A stretch of 64,000 bases of DNA from Microvirga sp. VF16 (GCF_016864375.1 NZ_CP069354.1:4499501-4563500), one strand, 5' to 3'. Positions 15,515-24,907 are shown, numbered from the stretch's first letter. Numbers and translations: made by a program. The notes: generated by a model from the sequence alone, not told the origin.

Positions 15515-16803
15515 AGGTTCAGGCGGATCGCGACCGACCTCGCATGCCCCTCCAGTCCTTCCGAGCGCCCGAGCGTGATCGCTGCGGGGCCGAGCGCACG
15601 CAAAGCGTCCGCATCGCATTTCAGGATCGAGGTTCGTTTCATGAAGTCAAGCACACCAAGTCCGGACGAGAAGCGGGCGGAACGGGCCGTGGGCAGCACA
15701 TGGTTCGGACCACCCACATAGTCGCCGATAGCCTCCGGGGTGTGGCTGCCGAGGAAGATCGAGCCTGCATTGCGCACCTTGGAGGCAAGCTCTTCAGCGT
15801 TCTCCGTCTCGATCTCGAGATGCTCGGGCGCAAGCCGGTCCACGAGGGGAATGGCGTTCTCAAGGCGATCGATCAGGATGATGGCGCCGTAATCGTGCCA
15901 GCTCGCGCCGGCGATCTCTGCCTTGGGCAGGGTCTCGAGCTGACGCTCGACCGCCTTTTCCACAGCATTGGCGAGAGCAGGACTGTCCGTCACCAGGATC
16001 GACTGCGCGGCCGGATCGTGCTCGGCCTGGGCCAGAAGATCGGCGGCGATCCAGTCCGGATTGCCATGGGCATCCGCAAGGATCAGCACCTCGGAGGGGC
16101 CGGCGATCATGTCGATGCCGACCTGGCCGAAGACACGGCGCTTGGCGGCCGCCACATAGGCATTGCCGGGACCGACGATCTTGGCGACCGGCCGCACGGA
16201 TGCGGTGCCGTAGGCGAGCGCCGCCACCGCCTGAGCACCGCCGATGCGGAAAACCTCGTCGACGCCGGCAAGGCGCGCCGCCGCCAGGACGAGCGGATTC
16301 GTCTCACCCTTCGGAGTCGGCACCACCATGGCGATGCGCGGAACGCCTGCGACCTTCGCCGGGACAGCATTCATCAGGACGGAAGAAGGATAGCTCGCCC
16401 GGCCTCCGGGCACATAGAGGCCGACGGATTCGAGCGCGGTCCAGCGCCAGCCCAGCGTGACCCCGAGCGGATCCGTGGTCATGGAATCCTGCGGGCGCTG
16501 CGCCCGGTGGTAGGTCTCGATACGCTCCTTCGCCAGCGCGAGGGCCTCCAGTGCCTCCTTCGAGCACTGGGCCTCGGCGGCGTCGATCTCGGCATCCGAA
16601 ATGCGCAGGGTCTCGGGCTGGAGCGCCAGCCCGTCGAAGCGATAGGTGAAATCGATCAGGGCTTCGTCGCCACGCACCACCACATCCTCGATGATGGCGC
16701 GCACCGCCTGGTCCACATCCTCCGACACCTCGCGCTTGGCGGCAAGCAGCGCGGCGAAGGCCAACGGGAAGGAAGCTTCCCGCGCGTCGAGCCTCTGCAC
16801 CAT
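15511..16803 (-). CDS. hisD: histidinol dehydrogenase
   Basis: 430 residues; catalyses the last two steps of histidine synthesis (histidinol to histidine, 2 NAD+). Family blocks: VGLYVPGGRASYPSSVLMNAVPAKVAGV (around 120-147), ADLLAQAEHDPAAQS with the zinc/catalytic Glu-His, and APEHLEIET. The true ATG (16803-16801) overlaps the DUF2948 stop (TAATG); the frame extends upstream without similarity. The TAG stop lies in interspersed repeat copy A, so the repeat may have replaced the original C-terminus end by a few residues. Confidence 0.95.
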   Translation of the reverse strand: MVQRLDAREASFPLAFAALLAAKREVSEDVDQAVRAIIEDVVVRGDEALIDFTYRFDGLALQPETLRISDAEIDAAEAQCSKEALEALALAKERIETYHRAQRPQDSMTTDPLGVTLGWRWTALESVGLYVPGGRASYPSSVLMNAVPAKVAGVPRIAMVVPTPKGETNPLVLAAARLAGVDEVFRIGGAQAVAALAYGTASVRPVAKIVGPGNAYVAAAKRRVFGQVGIDMIAGPSEVLILADAHGNPDWIAADLLAQAEHDPAAQSILVTDSPALANAVEKAVERQLETLPKAEIAGASWHDYGAIILIDRLENAIPLVDRLAPEHLEIETENAEELASKVRNAGSIFLGSHTPEAIGDYVGGPNHVLPTARSARFSSGLGVLDFMKRTSILKCDADALRALGPAAITLGRSEGLEGHARSVAIRLNL

Positions 16804-17243
16804 TACGGGCGCCCCACCGATTGAAGCTGATCCTCGTGCGAGGGGCGGCTTTCGGCGGCCCAGACCGGGCCGGTATCCTTCATCTGCATTTCGATGCACT
16901 CCAGGTCCACCTGGATGGCGCCACCTTCGGCAAAGATCAAGGTGGCCGTGCCCGACGGGGCGCTGGTCTCCTCGAAGGCGATGGCGAGAAGGTTAAGAAC
17001 CGCGTCCTTGTTGGTCTGGTCGATGCCGCGGACGCGCACGCCCGTGACGTTCTCGAAATGCATACAGGTCAGCCGGCGCTGAGGCGTTGCCGCCTCCCAA
17101 TCGAAGCGACGGGTCTGTATGGCGAAACGCCGTTCCCGGGGCAGATAGGCGATATCGCCTACCTGCAGCAGCGAATCCTGTAAGTGAGCGGAGATGACGG
17201 CAAGATCTTCCGGATCGAAAGCGACAAGTTTCAGGAGGTCCAT
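16803..17243 (-). CDS. DUF2948 family protein
   Basis: 146 residues of the alphaproteobacterial DUF2948 family (MDLLKLVAFDPEDLAVISAHLQDSLLQVGDI... RRFAIQTRRFDWE), always between murA and hisD and of unknown function. A beta-rich fold is suggested by alternating hydrophobics (ATLIFAEGGAIQVDLECIEMQMKD). The stop codon overlaps the hisD start. It is separated from murA by a terminator and its own leader. Confidence 0.85.
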   Translation of the reverse strand: MDLLKLVAFDPEDLAVISAHLQDSLLQVGDIAYLPRERRFAIQTRRFDWEAATPQRRLTCMHFENVTGVRVRGIDQTNKDAVLNLLAIAFEETSAPSGTATLIFAEGGAIQVDLECIEMQMKDTGPVWAAESRPSHEDQLQSVGRP

Positions 17244-17348
17244 GGGGCCACCAACCTATTGTTGAACTTTAAGGTTTAGGTAGAGAGCCCCCTGCCCCGG
17301 CGCAACCTCTCCGCCGCAGCCTTGACGCGTCATGGCCCGGAAAGGAAA

Positions 17349-17372
17349 GGGGCCGGCTTTGATGCCGGCCCC
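17349..17372 (-). terminator. intrinsic terminator after murA
   Basis: A 9-bp GC stem (GGGGCCGGC / GCCGGCCCC) with a 6-base loop, 12 bases past the murA stop on the - strand, followed by a pyrimidine-rich TTTCCTTT tract. Confidence 0.75.
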
Positions 17373-17383
17373 ATTTTGCTCTT

Positions 17384-18673
17384 TTAACCCCTCAGGCGCT
17401 CGATCTGAGCGCCGCAGCGGGCGAGCTTGGCTTCGAGCGCCTCGAAGCCACGATCCAGGTGGTAGACCCGGTTGATCGTGGTCTCGCCTTCGGCCACGAG
17501 GCCTGCGATGACTAGAGACACGGAAGCGCGAAGGTCCGTCGCCATGACCGGCGCGCCTTTGAGAACCGACACACCGTCCACGTAGGCGCTGTCGCCGTCG
17601 AGGCGGATCTGGGCGCCGAGCCGGGCGAGCTCCTGCACGTGCATGAAGCGGTTCTCGAAAATCGTCTCGCGGATGCGCGACGTGCCGCTCGCCCGGGTCA
17701 TGAGAGCCATGAACTGGGCCTGCAGATCGGTCGGGAAGCCCGGGAAGGGATCGGTGGTCACATCGACCGGCTGGATGCCATTGCCGTTGCGCCGGATGCG
17801 GATCCCGCCATGGGTCGAGGACACCTCTGTCCCCGCTTGGCCCAGCACATCGAGAGCGGCCTGGAGATATTCCGGACGAGTGTTGTCCAGGACGAGGTCG
17901 CCCCCGGTCATGGCCACCGCCATGGCATAGGTGCCGGTCTCGATCCGGTCGGGCATGACGTCGTGGGAGGCGCCGCCCAGGCTAGACACACCTTCGACGA
18001 CGATCTCAGAGGTGCCGGCACCTTGGATCTTGGCGCCCATCTTGATGAGGCATTCGGCCAGATCCACGACCTCCGGCTCGCGGGCGGCATTGCGGATCAC
18101 AGTGGCTCCCTGAGCAAGCGTCGCTGCCATCAGGGCCACATGGGTGCCGCCGACGGTCACCTTCGGGAAGTCGATCTCCGCTCCGACCAGACCCTTCGGC
18201 GCGGTTGCCACCACATAGCCGCCTTCGATCTCGATGGCTGCACCCAGCTTGGCGAGTGCCATGATGAGGAGGTCCACCGGCCGGGTGCCGATGGCACAGC
18301 CGCCGGGCATGGAGACCTTGGCGTGGCCGAACCGGGCCACCAGGGGAGCAATGACCCAGAAGCTCGCCCGCATGGTCGAGACCAGCTCGTAGGGAGCCGT
18401 GGTGTCGATGATGTTCTTTCCCGTCAGGCGGATCGTCTGCCCCGTCTCGGACGATTGGCCGGGCCGGCGTCCGGCGATCGAGTGATCGACGCCGAAATTG
18501 CTCATGATCCGCAGGAGGGAGGAGATGTCGGCGAGCCTCGGCACATTGCCGAGCTCCAGGGTCTCTTCCGTCAGCAGGCTGGCGATCATGAGAGGCAGGG
18601 CCGCATTCTTGGCGCCTGAAATCGGAATCAAGCCATTGAGCTGTGCGCCGCCCGTGATGCGAATGCGATCCAT
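17384..18673 (-). CDS. murA: UDP-N-acetylglucosamine 1-carboxyvinyltransferase
   Basis: 429 residues; transfers enolpyruvate from PEP to UDP-GlcNAc, the first committed step of peptidoglycan synthesis, in the cytoplasm. K22-N23 of SGAKNAALP and the catalytic Cys of PGGCAIGTRP (C126) are present, so the enzyme should be fosfomycin-sensitive in principle. It starts MDRIRITGGAQLNG. A small basic protein gene lies upstream on the same strand. Confidence 0.97.
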   Translation of the reverse strand: MDRIRITGGAQLNGLIPISGAKNAALPLMIASLLTEETLELGNVPRLADISSLLRIMSNFGVDHSIAGRRPGQSSETGQTIRLTGKNIIDTTAPYELVSTMRASFWVIAPLVARFGHAKVSMPGGCAIGTRPVDLLIMALAKLGAAIEIEGGYVVATAPKGLVGAEIDFPKVTVGGTHVALMAATLAQGATVIRNAAREPEVVDLAECLIKMGAKIQGAGTSEIVVEGVSSLGGASHDVMPDRIETGTYAMAVAMTGGDLVLDNTRPEYLQAALDVLGQAGTEVSSTHGGIRIRRNGNGIQPVDVTTDPFPGFPTDLQAQFMALMTRASGTSRIRETIFENRFMHVQELARLGAQIRLDGDSAYVDGVSVLKGAPVMATDLRASVSLVIAGLVAEGETTINRVYHLDRGFEALEAKLARCGAQIERLRG

Positions 18674-18735
18674 CGAATTCCCCTTGCAATCCTTTTTAGC
18701 GAGCTATGCGCTATGCGCGCCTTGAGCGTTCCAGG

Positions 18736-18903
18736 CTAGTCGGACGGCTTGTCGCGCTTGTCGGAAACACTCAAGCTTCCGGCTTCGGCTTCCGACGTCT
18801 TCACAGCCTGCCGACCGCGAGCTTGAGCCTTGCGACGCTTAAGATTCTCTTTCAAGGCCGCCTTCAGCCGATCAGCTTTCTCTTGCGATTTCACGTCAGT
18901 CAT
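18736..18903 (-). CDS. small basic protein upstream of murA
   Basis: 55 residues (MTDVKSQEKADRLKAALKENLKRRKAQARG...), highly charged, a predicted long helix rich in Lys/Arg followed by a Ser/Glu-rich tail. Such small proteins occur upstream of murA in Rhizobiales, and the codon pattern is clean from ATG to TAG. Function unknown; possibly nucleic-acid binding. Confidence 0.6.
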   Translation of the reverse strand: MTDVKSQEKADRLKAALKENLKRRKAQARGRQAVKTSEAEAGSLSVSDKRDKPSD

Positions 18904-18983
18904 GGTTCACGCGACCCATCGTCGCCTTTATCAAATAGAGGCTTCGCAAGCGGCTCTCAACCGCAATATCACGGCTCAGGACT

Positions 18984-18997
18984 TTGACCCGGATCAA
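18984..18997. promoter_or_regulatory. FNR/FixK-type box upstream of hemA
   Basis: TTGA-CCCGGA-TCAA matches the palindromic FNR/FnrL/FixK consensus (TTGAT-N4-ATCAA) in both half-sites. It is 60 bases before the hemA start. hemA is under FnrL or FixK control in related alphaproteobacteria, so oxygen-responsive haem synthesis is likely (inference). Confidence 0.7.
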
Positions 18998-19057
18998 TGT
19001 GATCTGGCATAATAGGTTCAGTATCCCCGGGCATTGCTTTGCCCACCCGGTGAGATG

Positions 19058-20284
19058 ATGGATTACCAAAACTTCTTCACGTCAGCCCTCGAGCGCCTGC
19101 AGGCCGAGCGGCGCTACCGCGTTTTTGCCGATATCGAGCGGCTCGCTGGCCGCTATCCCCAGGCGATCTGGCATGCCCCGGACGGCCCGCGCCCGATCAC
19201 CGTCTGGTGCTCCAACGACTATCTCGGCATGGGCCAGAACCGGGACGTCACCCGCGCCATGGTCGAGGCCGCCTGGCGCCTCGGCACCGGCGCCGGCGGC
19301 ACCCGCAACATCTCCGGCAACAGCAATCCCATCGTGACGCTCGAGGCCGAGCTCGCCGACCTGCACGGCAAAGAGGCGGCGCTGGTCTTCACCTCGGGCT
19401 ATGTCTCGAACCAGACCGGCATCGCGACGCTGGCCAAGCTGATCCCGAACTGCCTGATCCTGTCGGATGCGCTCAACCACAACTCGATGATCGAGGGCGT
19501 GCGCCAGTCCGGCTGCGACAAGGCGATCTTCCGCCACAACGATCTCGAACATCTGGAGGAGTTGCTCCAGGCCGCCGGCGAGAGGCCGAAGCTGATCGTG
19601 TTCGAGAGCGTCTATTCCATGGATGGCGATATCGCGCCCATCCGCCAGATCTGCGATCTGGCCGAGCGCTATGGTGCCATGACCTATATCGACGAGGTCC
19701 ATGCGGTCGGCATGTATGGCCCGCGCGGCGCTGGGCTGGCGGAACGCCTCGGGGTCATGCACCGGATCGATGTGATCGAGGGCACTTTGGGCAAGGCGTT
19801 CGGCGTCATGGGCGGCTATCTGACCGGCACCCGGGCCGTGATGGATGCCATCCGCAGCTTCGCGCCCGGCTTCATCTTCACCACCGCCCTGCCCCCGGCC
19901 GTCGCCGCGGCCGCCACCGCCTCGATCCGGCACCTCAAGGAATCCTCCGCCGAGCGTCAGCAGCAGCAGCGCCAGGTGGCCCGCACCAAGGCGGTCCTGA
20001 CCGGCGTCGGCCTGCCCGTCATGGACACCGTCACGCATATCGTGCCGGTGGTGGTCGGCGACGCGGAAGCCTGCAAGGCGGCCTCGGACCGGCTGCTGAA
20101 CAAGCACGGCATCTACATCCAGCCGATCAACTATCCCACCGTGCCCCGCGGCACCGAGCGGCTGCGCATCACTCCAGGACCGTTCCATTCGAACGCCCAT
20201 ATCGACGCCCTGGCCGCCGCCCTGGTGGAGGTCTGGACCGCGCTTCGTCTCCCCCTGGAGCCGAAAGTCCAGGCAGCTGAATAA
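19058..20284 (+). CDS. hemA: 5-aminolevulinate synthase
   Basis: 408 residues. A PLP enzyme that condenses glycine with succinyl-CoA, the first step of haem synthesis by the Shemin route of alphaproteobacteria. Signatures: TGAGGTRNISGNSNP (77-91), IDEVHAVGMYGPRGAG (211-226) and PLP lysine K246 in EGTLGKAFGVMGGY. MDYQNFF is the typical start; an ATG three bases earlier is possible. An FNR-like box lies upstream, and a stem-loop and tRNA-Thr follow. Confidence 0.97.
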   Translation: MDYQNFFTSALERLQAERRYRVFADIERLAGRYPQAIWHAPDGPRPITVWCSNDYLGMGQNRDVTRAMVEAAWRLGTGAGGTRNISGNSNPIVTLEAELADLHGKEAALVFTSGYVSNQTGIATLAKLIPNCLILSDALNHNSMIEGVRQSGCDKAIFRHNDLEHLEELLQAAGERPKLIVFESVYSMDGDIAPIRQICDLAERYGAMTYIDEVHAVGMYGPRGAGLAERLGVMHRIDVIEGTLGKAFGVMGGYLTGTRAVMDAIRSFAPGFIFTTALPPAVAAAATASIRHLKESSAERQQQQRQVARTKAVLTGVGLPVMDTVTHIVPVVVGDAEACKAASDRLLNKHGIYIQPINYPTVPRGTERLRITPGPFHSNAHIDALAAALVEVWTALRLPLEPKVQAAE

Positions 20285-20305
20285 AGATCATTTTCAAGCT
20301 TGCAT

Positions 20306-20338
20306 GGAGGGCTGCCCTGTGGCAGTAAGCGGCCCTCC
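20306..20338 (+). terminator. hairpin after hemA
   Basis: GGAGGGC (20306-20312) pairs with GCCCTCC (20332-20338), and an inner TGCC-CTGT-GGCA stem extends it. No T-run follows; it may end the hemA transcript or process the tRNA leader. Confidence 0.5.
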
Positions 20339-20348
20339 CCGTTGGCGC

Positions 20349-20423
<75 letters not shown>

Positions 20424-20638
20424 GCCAAACGCCTGACGCGCGGCGGTTCTAATCTCGATCCGGACCGGTCGCTTTCCGGAAAGTATTGGCGTCACTCCCC
20501 GACAGCTGAACCTGTCCAAAAGTGCAGTTTCTTTCAGACTGCAGCTTTGCCATACTTGTGACCTAGGAACACTTGTCACTTGAGGCAGGTATTCCGTCCA
20601 AAATGACCGGGGAAAACTCCGGCATAAGGGGGGACATC

Positions 20639-20905
20639 ATGAAGGATGCGGCCACGGCGCCCGAGATCGCGGATCCCTATGCGACGCTCGAACAAATTCT
20701 CAAGGTGATCGGCAGGACGTGGCTGAGCGAGGAATGGCGGCTTGAAGACGTTCGCCTTCTGGCCCAGGAGGCGATCGCAACGCGCGATATAGGAGTGAGT
20801 GGGGAAAGCGGCAGAACCGCAGTCTCATCTCTCCAGACGCAAATCCGCTTCAAAGCGAGTATCCGCCAAGTTCCCGCCAAACGGAGCGGGCGTCTTTCCT
20901 CATAG
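20639..20905 (+). CDS. hypothetical protein
   Basis: 88 residues, no family recognised. The first half is acidic and helical (ATAPEIADPYATLEQILKVIGRTWLSEEWRLEDVRLLAQEAIATRDIG), the tail basic. A strong AAGGGGGG ribosome site lies 6 bases before the ATG at 20639. The last third may be read-through of non-coding sequence, so the end is less certain than the start. Confidence 0.45.
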   Translation: MKDAATAPEIADPYATLEQILKVIGRTWLSEEWRLEDVRLLAQEAIATRDIGVSGESGRTAVSSLQTQIRFKASIRQVPAKRSGRLSS

Positions 20906-21288
20906 GGACAGAAAAACCTGTCGCAGAAAGTCCTGGCACGAGTTGCCCCGGGACCGGCAGGCAAGAAATGCTGCCATGCGGCATGTTGTCGGGCAAGGTA
21001 ATATTCAAGCAGATCCGCTTTTAGTCCTCTCGAAAATCCGTTATGGGCTCTGAAGCGATAAAGTTCGCGCGAAATCAGCTGACGAAAACAATCTCGCTGG
21101 GGCCTCCATCTGACGGCATACCATGATCTATTGTAACGCTTTGCGTTGCAGCGTTGTCGAATGGCACGCTTAAGCTTTCCGGAAGAGATTTTTCTTATTT
21201 TCCGAAAACAAGGCTGCTTTCCATTTGCCGATCAGATCTCGCGCGAACCTTCGCCTTATCAGTTTCTGCTCTATTCGATTGAAGAACC
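20906..21288. other. intergenic region upstream of the metalloprotease
   Basis: 383 bases without a gene I can support. The last 100 bases are T-rich (GAGATTTTTCTTATTTTCC around 21185) and probably hold the protease promoter. No clear operator or riboswitch is seen. Confidence 0.4.
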
Positions 21289-22968
21289 ATGCCTGCTGTC
21301 GAGACATATAGTTCAACGGGAAACGCTTACATCGATGCCATTCTCGGCAACATCAAATGGGTGCCGAGCAACCTGACCTACAGCTTTCCCACGACAGCCA
21401 CCTCATACGGCTCGTCCTATGGAGATGGTGAGGCCGCGAAGGGGTTTGGCGCGTTCAATGGTGGGCAGCAATTCATTACGCGTTCGGCACTGAATCTTTA
21501 CTCGGCCGTCAGCAATCTGACCTTCCAGGAGATGGACAGCGTGAGTGGCCCATCGGCCGATCTGCGTTTTGCGCAATCGGACCTGCCGAGCACCGCGTGG
21601 GCCTATTTCCCGACAACGGATGCAACGGGCGGCGACGTCTGGGTCAACCATTCCAGTCGCATCTATGCAAGCCCTGCGAAGGGCAATTACGCCTATCTCA
21701 CCATCGTCCACGAGATCGGGCACGCCCTTGGCCTTGAGCATGCCCATGAAGGCGACATGCCGCTCGATCGCGACGGCATGGAATATACCGTGATGAGCTA
21801 CCGCTCCTATGCGGGCGCTTCGACCGATATGGGCTATACCAACGAGACTTGGGGCTATGCCCAGTCTCTCATGATGTACGACATCGCCGCGGTCCAGCAC
21901 ATCTACGGCGCAAACTATGCGACCAATGCCGGCGACACGTTGTATTCGTGGAGCCCGTCGACGGGTGAGATGGTCGTGAATGGCGTCAGCCAGGGCGCTC
22001 CCGGCGGCAATCAGATCCTGCTGACCGTCTGGGATGGCGGCGGTTCCGATACCTACAGCTTCGCCAATTACACCACCGAGCTTTCCATCGATCTCCAGCC
22101 CGGAGCCTGGACGACCACGTCCCAGGAGCAACGTGCGAAGTTGCATTGGGATGGTTCGAAACTTGCGGCCGGCAACATCGCCAATGCTCTTCTCTATCAG
22201 GGCAACACGCTTTCCCTCATCGAGAATGCCTCTGGCGGCTCCGCAAGCGATGTCGTCAAGGGCAATATCGCCGGCAACGCGCTTCGCGGCAATGGCGGCA
22301 ACGACAAGCTTTATGGCTTGAGCGACAACGACGTGCTGATCGGCGGAAGCGGCAAGGATCTGCTGAACGGCGGAACAGGCACCGACATTGCAAGCTACGT
22401 CACGGCGAAGGCCGCCGTGATCGCCGATCTGCAATCCTCGTCGAGCAACCGGGGCGACGCCTCGGGCGATAGCTATGCGAGCATCGAAGGTCTTGTCGGC
22501 AGCGCCTATGGCGACACACTCCGCGGGAACGGCGCCTCCAACACGATCAAGGGTGAAGGCGGCAAGGACACGCTCTACGGGCGCAGCGGCAACGATGTGA
22601 TCGAAGGCGGCTCTGGCAGCGACAAGCTCTGTGGCCAAAGCGGGAAGGACACGCTCACCGGCGGCAGTGGAGCGGATGCTTTCATCTTCCAGGCTGTGAG
22701 CGACTCCCGCAGATCCGTCATCGATACGATCACGGATTTCCGTCGCGGCTCGGATCATATCGATTTGCGCAGCATCGATGCGAAGACCTCTGCGACAGGC
22801 AATCAGGCCTTCACTTTCATTGGCAAGAACGCTTTCCATGGCAAGTCCGGTGAGCTGCGCTTTGCCGACGGCATCGTGTCAGGTGACGTGAACGGCGATA
22901 AGTCAGCAGATTTCAAGATCAATGTCGCAGCGCTCTCCGCATTGTCGAAAAGCGACTTCTATTTGTGA
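21289..22968 (+). CDS. serralysin-type M10 metalloprotease with RTX repeats
   Basis: 559 residues. Zinc site HEIGHALGLEH (141-151) followed by the Met-turn VMSY (168-171) define an M10B serralysin-like catalytic domain. Residues about 315-480 contain RTX calcium-binding repeats of the GGxGxDxL type (GNGGNDKLYG, GGSGKDLLNGG, GRSGNDVIEGG, GGSGADAF), and a peptidase C-terminal domain follows. No signal peptide: such enzymes leave by a type I (ABC-MFP-TolC) secretion system using the C-terminus (here ending SDFYL). No secretion genes or inhibitor are adjacent, so it must use a machinery elsewhere. Confidence 0.93.
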   Translation: MPAVETYSSTGNAYIDAILGNIKWVPSNLTYSFPTTATSYGSSYGDGEAAKGFGAFNGGQQFITRSALNLYSAVSNLTFQEMDSVSGPSADLRFAQSDLPSTAWAYFPTTDATGGDVWVNHSSRIYASPAKGNYAYLTIVHEIGHALGLEHAHEGDMPLDRDGMEYTVMSYRSYAGASTDMGYTNETWGYAQSLMMYDIAAVQHIYGANYATNAGDTLYSWSPSTGEMVVNGVSQGAPGGNQILLTVWDGGGSDTYSFANYTTELSIDLQPGAWTTTSQEQRAKLHWDGSKLAAGNIANALLYQGNTLSLIENASGGSASDVVKGNIAGNALRGNGGNDKLYGLSDNDVLIGGSGKDLLNGGTGTDIASYVTAKAAVIADLQSSSSNRGDASGDSYASIEGLVGSAYGDTLRGNGASNTIKGEGGKDTLYGRSGNDVIEGGSGSDKLCGQSGKDTLTGGSGADAFIFQAVSDSRRSVIDTITDFRRGSDHIDLRSIDAKTSATGNQAFTFIGKNAFHGKSGELRFADGIVSGDVNGDKSADFKINVAALSALSKSDFYL

Positions 22969-23077
22969 TCAGGTTTTTGTGATCGGCCGCCTCAGAGAGG
23001 CGGGTTGCCATCTGACAAGTGATGATGCGAGGAGGATTTCTTCATCCGCTGAACAGATTCGACCTTGGGAGCCGTGA

Positions 23078-23389
23078 ATGAAAACACCCATCGCCGCCTG
23101 CCTCGCCCTGTTTGCCGGATTGGCCGCTCCGACTTTCGTTCTCGCGGCCGACAGCGAAAAGCCGCTACCCGAGACGGGTCTTGTCGCTCCCTTCCGCTCG
23201 ACGGAGCGCACCTATTTTCGTGAGCATCGGCTGCGGGCCTATGAGCGGACCCGCGCGGGAATCCGCCAGGGCTCAACCTGCGTGACACCGAAAGGTGTGT
23301 GCTGGATCGCCGAACCGCGCTCCAGCGGCGGCGATTGCTCCTGCGAAAGCCGGCGCCTCGGAACGATCCACGGGACGATTGGTGGTTGA
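23078..23389 (+). CDS. small exported Cys-containing protein
   Basis: 103 residues. Signal peptide MKTPIAACLALFAGLAAPTFVLA, cut before ADSEK. The mature part is Arg-rich and carries four cysteines near the end (STCVTPKGVCWIAEP...GGDCSCES), probably two disulfides. No family recognised. It is 110 bases after the protease on the same strand, beyond a weak hairpin (22987-23003), so probably a separate transcript. Confidence 0.6.
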   Translation: MKTPIAACLALFAGLAAPTFVLAADSEKPLPETGLVAPFRSTERTYFREHRLRAYERTRAGIRQGSTCVTPKGVCWIAEPRSSGGDCSCESRRLGTIHGTIGG

Positions 23390-23476
23390 CTGAAAATTAT
23401 GTGTTAACCATCTGGACAGACGGCAAGCTTAGGCATTATCCACATCGCAAGACCTTCCGGCTTGAGAGGAAGCGCG

Positions 23477-23596
23477 ATGGATCAAACGGGAAAACGCCAC
23501 CCCGCCAATGATGCCCTGGCCTATCTCATGAATCTGATCGCCCTTGCGTTCAGCTTCAGCTGCCTTTGGATTGTGGCCTCCGCCGCGAAGATGTAA
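23477..23596 (+). CDS. 39-residue single-span membrane peptide
   Basis: MDQTGKRHPANDALAYLMNLIALAFSFSCLWIVASAAKM: a short polar head and one hydrophobic span. A GAGAGGA ribosome site sits 6 bases before the ATG. Such mini membrane proteins are often missed. Function unknown. Confidence 0.5.
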   Translation: MDQTGKRHPANDALAYLMNLIALAFSFSCLWIVASAAKM

Positions 23597-23617
23597 TTCA
23601 GCATCGATTCCGCCTGT

Positions 23618-24907
23618 TCAGCGGGAGCGTAACTCCCTGGCCGCATCGGCGGCCTGATAGCTCCAATAGGTAAGCTGAACCGCGGCACGGCCGAAGATGC
23701 CGCCATTCCATGCCAGATCGAACGGCGCAAAAAGGCGATAGCGATCGCTCTCTCCGGTAATGCCCTCCGCGATCACCGTCCCGCCAATCGCCGTCGTGTT
23801 CATGCCGTGGCCGCCGAAGGCCGTGCAGTACCACACACCCGGCTTCCATTGACCGATCTGAGGCATCAGGTGCCGGGCATAGGACATGAGGCCGGACCAG
23901 GCGAGTTCGACCTTCAAACCGGACAGTTGCGGATAGGTCGTCACCATCTCGCGCCTGAGCAGGGTCGCGATATCGCCCGGATCAGTCGTGCGCGTGGTGA
24001 TACGTCCGCCCCACAGGATCCGGTTTCCGTCATCGACGAGTCGATAATAATCTCCTGCCCGGCGATCATCGAGGATGGCGGCCCGCGTGCGGATGGCGCT
24101 CTGCACCAGATCCGGTGCCTGTTCCGTCAACAGGACGTAAGTGGCAATGGGCAGGAAGGCGCGCTTGAGCGCTGGCAGAACGCCGCCGGTATAGCCGCCC
24201 GTTGCGAACACCACATGCTCGGCCGAAATCTCGGCATGCTTCGTGCGGACGACCTTGCGCACGCCGTCGAGATCTGCAGAGACCACCGGCGAGTGCTCAT
24301 GAATCGAAGCGCCCTGGCGTGTGGCTTCGCGGGTCAGCGCACGCCCGTAATTCAACGGGTGGAAGTGGAAGGCGCCTTCGTCCAGAACCGCCTCGTGATA
24401 TTTCGGCGAGACGAAGAGTTCCCCCACCTCTTCGCGGGGCAGATACCGAAGCTGCAAACCGAACTCGCGCTGCTGGCGCTCGCGCGCAGCCTGCAGGGCT
24501 CCGCGCGAGTCGTACCGCAGCGCCTTCACAATACCGGGTACCGGATGCGCATCCTGAATCCCGAACTCGCCGATATTGCCGCGGACGATCTCCACCCCCT
24601 CCATGGAGAAGCGGAACAGCTCTCGCGCCTGATCGGGCCCGACACGGCGCTCGATGGCAGCGAGTCCTGTGGCATAACCTGCCGAGACGAAGCCGCCGTT
24701 ACGGCCGGAGGCGCCCCAGGCCACGCGTTGGGCTTCGAGCAGCACGACCTTTCGCCCGCTGCGCACAAGCTTCAAAGCCGCCGTCAGTCCAGCTAATCCG
24801 CCGCCGACGATACAGACATCCGCCTCGATCCGTCCCGTCGCCTGCGGATAGGTTTCCGTCGTGTCAGCAGTCCGGCTGTAATAGGTGTCGATATAGGCGG
24901 GCTGCAT
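23618..24907 (-). CDS. FAD-dependent oxidoreductase (gamma-glutamylputrescine oxidase-like)
   Basis: 429 residues of the DAO family. FAD-binding motif DVCIVGGGLAGLTAALKLVRSGRKVVLLEAQ (about 30-60), then WGASGRNGGFVSAGYA; the C-terminal block TAFGGHGMNTTAIGGTVIAEGI completes the FAD site. Closest in pattern to PuuB/OrdL, which oxidise gamma-glutamylputrescine or similar amines with O2. No putrescine genes are adjacent, although a glutamine-synthetase-like cluster lies at 48-55 kb. The next - strand gene upstream is the fRMsr, 9 bases away, so the two may be co-transcribed. Confidence 0.85.
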   Translation of the reverse strand: MQPAYIDTYYSRTADTTETYPQATGRIEADVCIVGGGLAGLTAALKLVRSGRKVVLLEAQRVAWGASGRNGGFVSAGYATGLAAIERRVGPDQARELFRFSMEGVEIVRGNIGEFGIQDAHPVPGIVKALRYDSRGALQAARERQQREFGLQLRYLPREEVGELFVSPKYHEAVLDEGAFHFHPLNYGRALTREATRQGASIHEHSPVVSADLDGVRKVVRTKHAEISAEHVVFATGGYTGGVLPALKRAFLPIATYVLLTEQAPDLVQSAIRTRAAILDDRRAGDYYRLVDDGNRILWGGRITTRTTDPGDIATLLRREMVTTYPQLSGLKVELAWSGLMSYARHLMPQIGQWKPGVWYCTAFGGHGMNTTAIGGTVIAEGITGESDRYRLFAPFDLAWNGGIFGRAAVQLTYWSYQAADAARELRSR

